A stretch of 64,000 bases of DNA, taken from Cyclobacteriaceae bacterium (GTDB taxonomy: Bacteria > Bacteroidota > Bacteroidia > Cytophagales > Cyclobacteriaceae). The notes beneath the pieces are model-generated. The model had not been told where the DNA came from. It ran no database searches and saw nothing but the letters and a program-made list of their open reading frames with translations. How positions within the stretch are numbered: position 1 is the first letter of the stretch; every line of letters begins with the position of its first letter. Location of the stretch: the NCBI GenBank assembly GCA_016787645.1, contig JAEUUF010000026.1, positions 310,001 through 374,000 of the forward strand. Reading direction: 5' to 3'. Below are positions 63,914 to 64,000 of the stretch, in pieces. The position numbers and the translations under genes were made by a program.

Positions 63914-64000
63914 GTGCCTACCTTTCACCAGGCCACATCATTCGTCCGGCATTGGCTCTACGAGGTCGACGATCACTCCATTCATTCACCCTATTTCTAC
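63914..64000 (+). CDS. Start of a class I SAM-dependent methyltransferase-like gene, cut by window edge
   Basis: A GTG at 63914, 6 bases after apaG, opens a frame that stays open for the 29 codons to the window end. The peptide (ATSFVRHWLYEVDDHSIHSPYFY) has the HS[IL]HSP[YF] signature found at the N-terminus of Bacteroidota class I methyltransferases. The catalytic domain is outside the window, so the assignment rests on this short motif. Probably co-transcribed with apaG. Confidence 0.55.
   Translation, partial: MPTFHQATSFVRHWLYEVDDHSIHSPYFY

Overview
The window looks like chromosomal DNA of a Bacteroidota bacterium, most likely a gliding-type member of the order Cytophagales. The grounds are type IX secretion (T9SS) adhesins with gliding-type C-terminal domains, PorP/SprF partner proteins, -7 promoter boxes of the form TAnnTTTG, few Shine-Dalgarno sequences, and the gene order parA-parB-DUF5683-dapB-lepB. 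I see no tRNA, rRNA, insertion sequence, prophage or CRISPR array.

Layout. 1-5.8 kb: the 3' part of an acyl-CoA reductase gene, a small membrane protein, smc and a DinB-like protein. 5.8-23.1 kb: six large FtsX/MacB-type permeases, all on the minus strand and without an ATPase gene beside them. One is coupled to a PadR regulator and carries a prefix domain. Among them lie an M19 membrane dipeptidase and a 650-bp gene-free stretch. That stretch holds a strong minus-strand terminator, a possible structured RNA and a parS-like palindrome. 23.2-27.1 kb: a beta-barrel-like protein, a TIG/Kelch lipoprotein and the small SRP RNA. 27.3-32.2 kb: a transaldolase-family aldolase, an FtsE-like ATPase, and a minus-strand unit CCA-adding enzyme > TPR protein > ECF sigma factor > probable anti-sigma protein. 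32.2-54.9 kb: two adhesin + PorP/SprF pairs. One adhesin is about 5,591 residues long and contains 17 tandem domains of exactly 104 residues. 55.0-64 kb: housekeeping genes pyrG, yidC, parA, parB, a DUF5683 gene, dapB, lepB, ung and apaG, then the start of a methyltransferase-like gene.

How the parts fit. The two adhesin/SprF pairs look like complete substrate-plus-partner units for T9SS export and surface attachment. The permease cluster looks like an orphan-permease expansion with at least two transcription units and one dedicated repressor. Housekeeping genes are packed in short operons with several 4-bp ATGA overlaps.

The least explained signals are non-coding. Short intergenic arrays with a strict 7-bp or 8-bp period, in several unrelated sequence families, often sit directly against start codons. 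An inverted pair of 8-bp arrays encloses the parA promoter. A TTCACGTGAA palindrome resembles the core of parS. The SRP RNA gene gives an internal ruler for where transcription starts after TAnnTTTG, and by that ruler apaG would be leaderless. All functional statements rest on reading the sequence and on family knowledge; no database search was run.
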